From Microglena sp. YARC (taxonomy: Eukaryota; Chlorophyta; Chlorophyceae; Chlamydomonadales; Chlamydomonadaceae), in contig CM039464.1 in NCBI GenBank assembly GCA_022414725.1, positions 11,662,187 through 11,726,186 on the forward strand: a stretch of 64,000 bases of DNA, read 5' to 3'. Positions 63,299 through 64,000 of this stretch are shown here, piece after piece (the first letter of the stretch is position 1; every line of letters begins with the position of its first letter). The position numbers were made by a program, and so were the translations under genes. Under the pieces are notes generated by a model. The model was given only the letters and a program-made list of their open reading frames with translations, had not been told where the DNA came from and did no database searches.

Positions 63299-64000
63299 AT
63301 GGGGGACCTCCAACTGTACAGGAAATCTCGAATAGCACCTGTAGAGGAGCCCCTTGATGACATGGTGTCCAAGAATATCATCGGCGCGCTCAAAAGGGAT
63401 CCCCCTCCTAAGGTTCCAGCGGTAGGTGGGGGTTGGGCTGGTGGGGAGGGGGCAGTGAGCAGGTGGGGTGCGGATGGGTGATGGGTGGGGTGTGTGCGGG
63501 TGGGTTACTGGGAGGGGGAGCTACTGGGTGTGTGTTAGTGGGTGGGGTGTGTGCTAGTGGGTGAGGTGTGTGTTAGTGAGTAGTTGGGGTTGTGGGGGGG
63601 TAAGGTAAGGTGGGTGGGTGGGGTGTGGGTGGGCGTGGGTAAGATGGTGACGTGGTGGGTTGAGTAGTAGTGGGATGTGCTTTGTGGGTGTGTGGGTGTA
63701 GAGGTGTGTATGTTTGTTTGTCGGTGGGTTGGGTTGGGTGGGGGGGTGCAGGTGAGTGTAGAGTGGTATGGTGAACTGGGGTGTTCCCTACACAAAACCG
63801 ACACCAAGCACTGTCGTTTCACCAAGTACTGACACCAAGCACTGTCATTTCAGGCCAAGCCAAAAGGTAGCGGTGATGTTGACACCCACCTGCTCACGTC
63901 CATGGCCAGGCGGCTGGCGGTACTGGAGCGGGACACCAAGGACAGAACGTTGTCACTAAACAGCCTAAGGCTAGAGAATGAAGCGCTCAAGAAGAAGGTA
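63299..64000 (+). CDS. Coiled-coil protein 5' end, possibly UBXN11-like (runs off window)
   Basis: Exon 1, 63299-63421 (41 codons), starts MGDLQLYRKSRIAPVEE and ends PPPKVPA at donor GTAGGT. Exon 2 starts 63854 after ATTTCAG and stays open to the window end. They join in phase 0. Exon 2 reads AKPKGSGDVDTHLLTSMARR then LAVLERDTKDRTLSLNSLRL and ENEALKKKV, a heptad-like coiled coil. The arrangement LMxxMxRRLxxLE followed by a coiled coil resembles the N-terminal part of UBX-domain protein 11, a p97/VCP cofactor family, but the UBX domain would lie outside the window. Treat the family as a suggestion. The ATG is the first in frame with a plausible start context. Confidence 0.55.
63422..63853 (+). 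repeat. GGGTG-rich intron with duplicated acceptor
   Basis: GTGGGTGGGGTGTGTG-type sequence fills the intron. At its 3' end ACACCAAGCACTGTCGTTTC and ACACCAAGCACTGTCATTTC occur 40 bp apart. The second is the native acceptor (ATTTCAG at 63847-63853), the first has TTTCAC. This is another small acceptor duplication. Confidence 0.6.

Overview
This window looks like nuclear DNA of a photosynthetic eukaryote, most likely a green alga. The evidence is a three-helix ELIP-type chlorophyll-binding protein with a plastid-like N-terminus, a plastid/cyanobacterial DUF3611-type membrane protein, spliced genes with GTGAGT, GTAAGG or GTGCGT donors, and a possible TGTAA poly(A) signal. I do not assign a species. 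Genes are sparse and most of the sequence is tandem or dispersed repeat.

Layout: 2.5-10.2 kb (+), DUF3611-like gene of at least five short exons, whose edges are copied into tandem arrays. 11.9-12.4 kb, remnant of a LINE-like element. 13.5-29.6 kb, three related 0.5-1.7 kb repeats separated by CA-rich minisatellites and an 8.4 kb G/T-only satellite. 30.7-32.3 kb (+), two-exon ELIP gene. 34.7-40.9 kb (-), small LYR/FMC1-like gene split over 5.7 kb. 43.5-46.8 kb (+), armadillo-repeat/RING-finger protein. 47.9-50.15 kb, three 743 bp tandem units. 50.65-55.0 kb (-), frameshifted and 3'-truncated Ty1/copia element. 56.1-56.8 kb, LINE remnant split by a SINE-like insertion with a pentanucleotide tail. 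57.7-59.8 kb (-), leucine-rich-repeat gene. 60.4-60.9 kb, pentanucleotide array. 61.9-62.0 kb, U6 snRNA-like tandem pseudogene. 63.3-64.0 kb (+), first exons of a coiled-coil, possibly UBXN11-like, gene. TIR elements and SINE/LINE fragments fill much of the remainder.

Two observations stand out. First, in the DUF3611, FMC1-like and LRR genes the minisatellites inside and beside the gene are copies of that gene's own exon edges (splice donors, acceptors or the stop-codon end). Many units run from GT to AG with an AG|GT joint, which is the arrangement expected if tandem duplication of AGGT sites creates introns. The armadillo gene also has a decayed copy of its own exon upstream. Second, three otherwise intact coding frames (RING gene, LRR gene, copia pol) are each interrupted by one in-frame TAG, while every supported terminator is TAA or TGA. 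This may mean UAG is read as an amino acid, though three nonsense mutations or read errors would look the same.

The genes do not form a pathway. They are independent eukaryotic genes embedded in expanding repeats.
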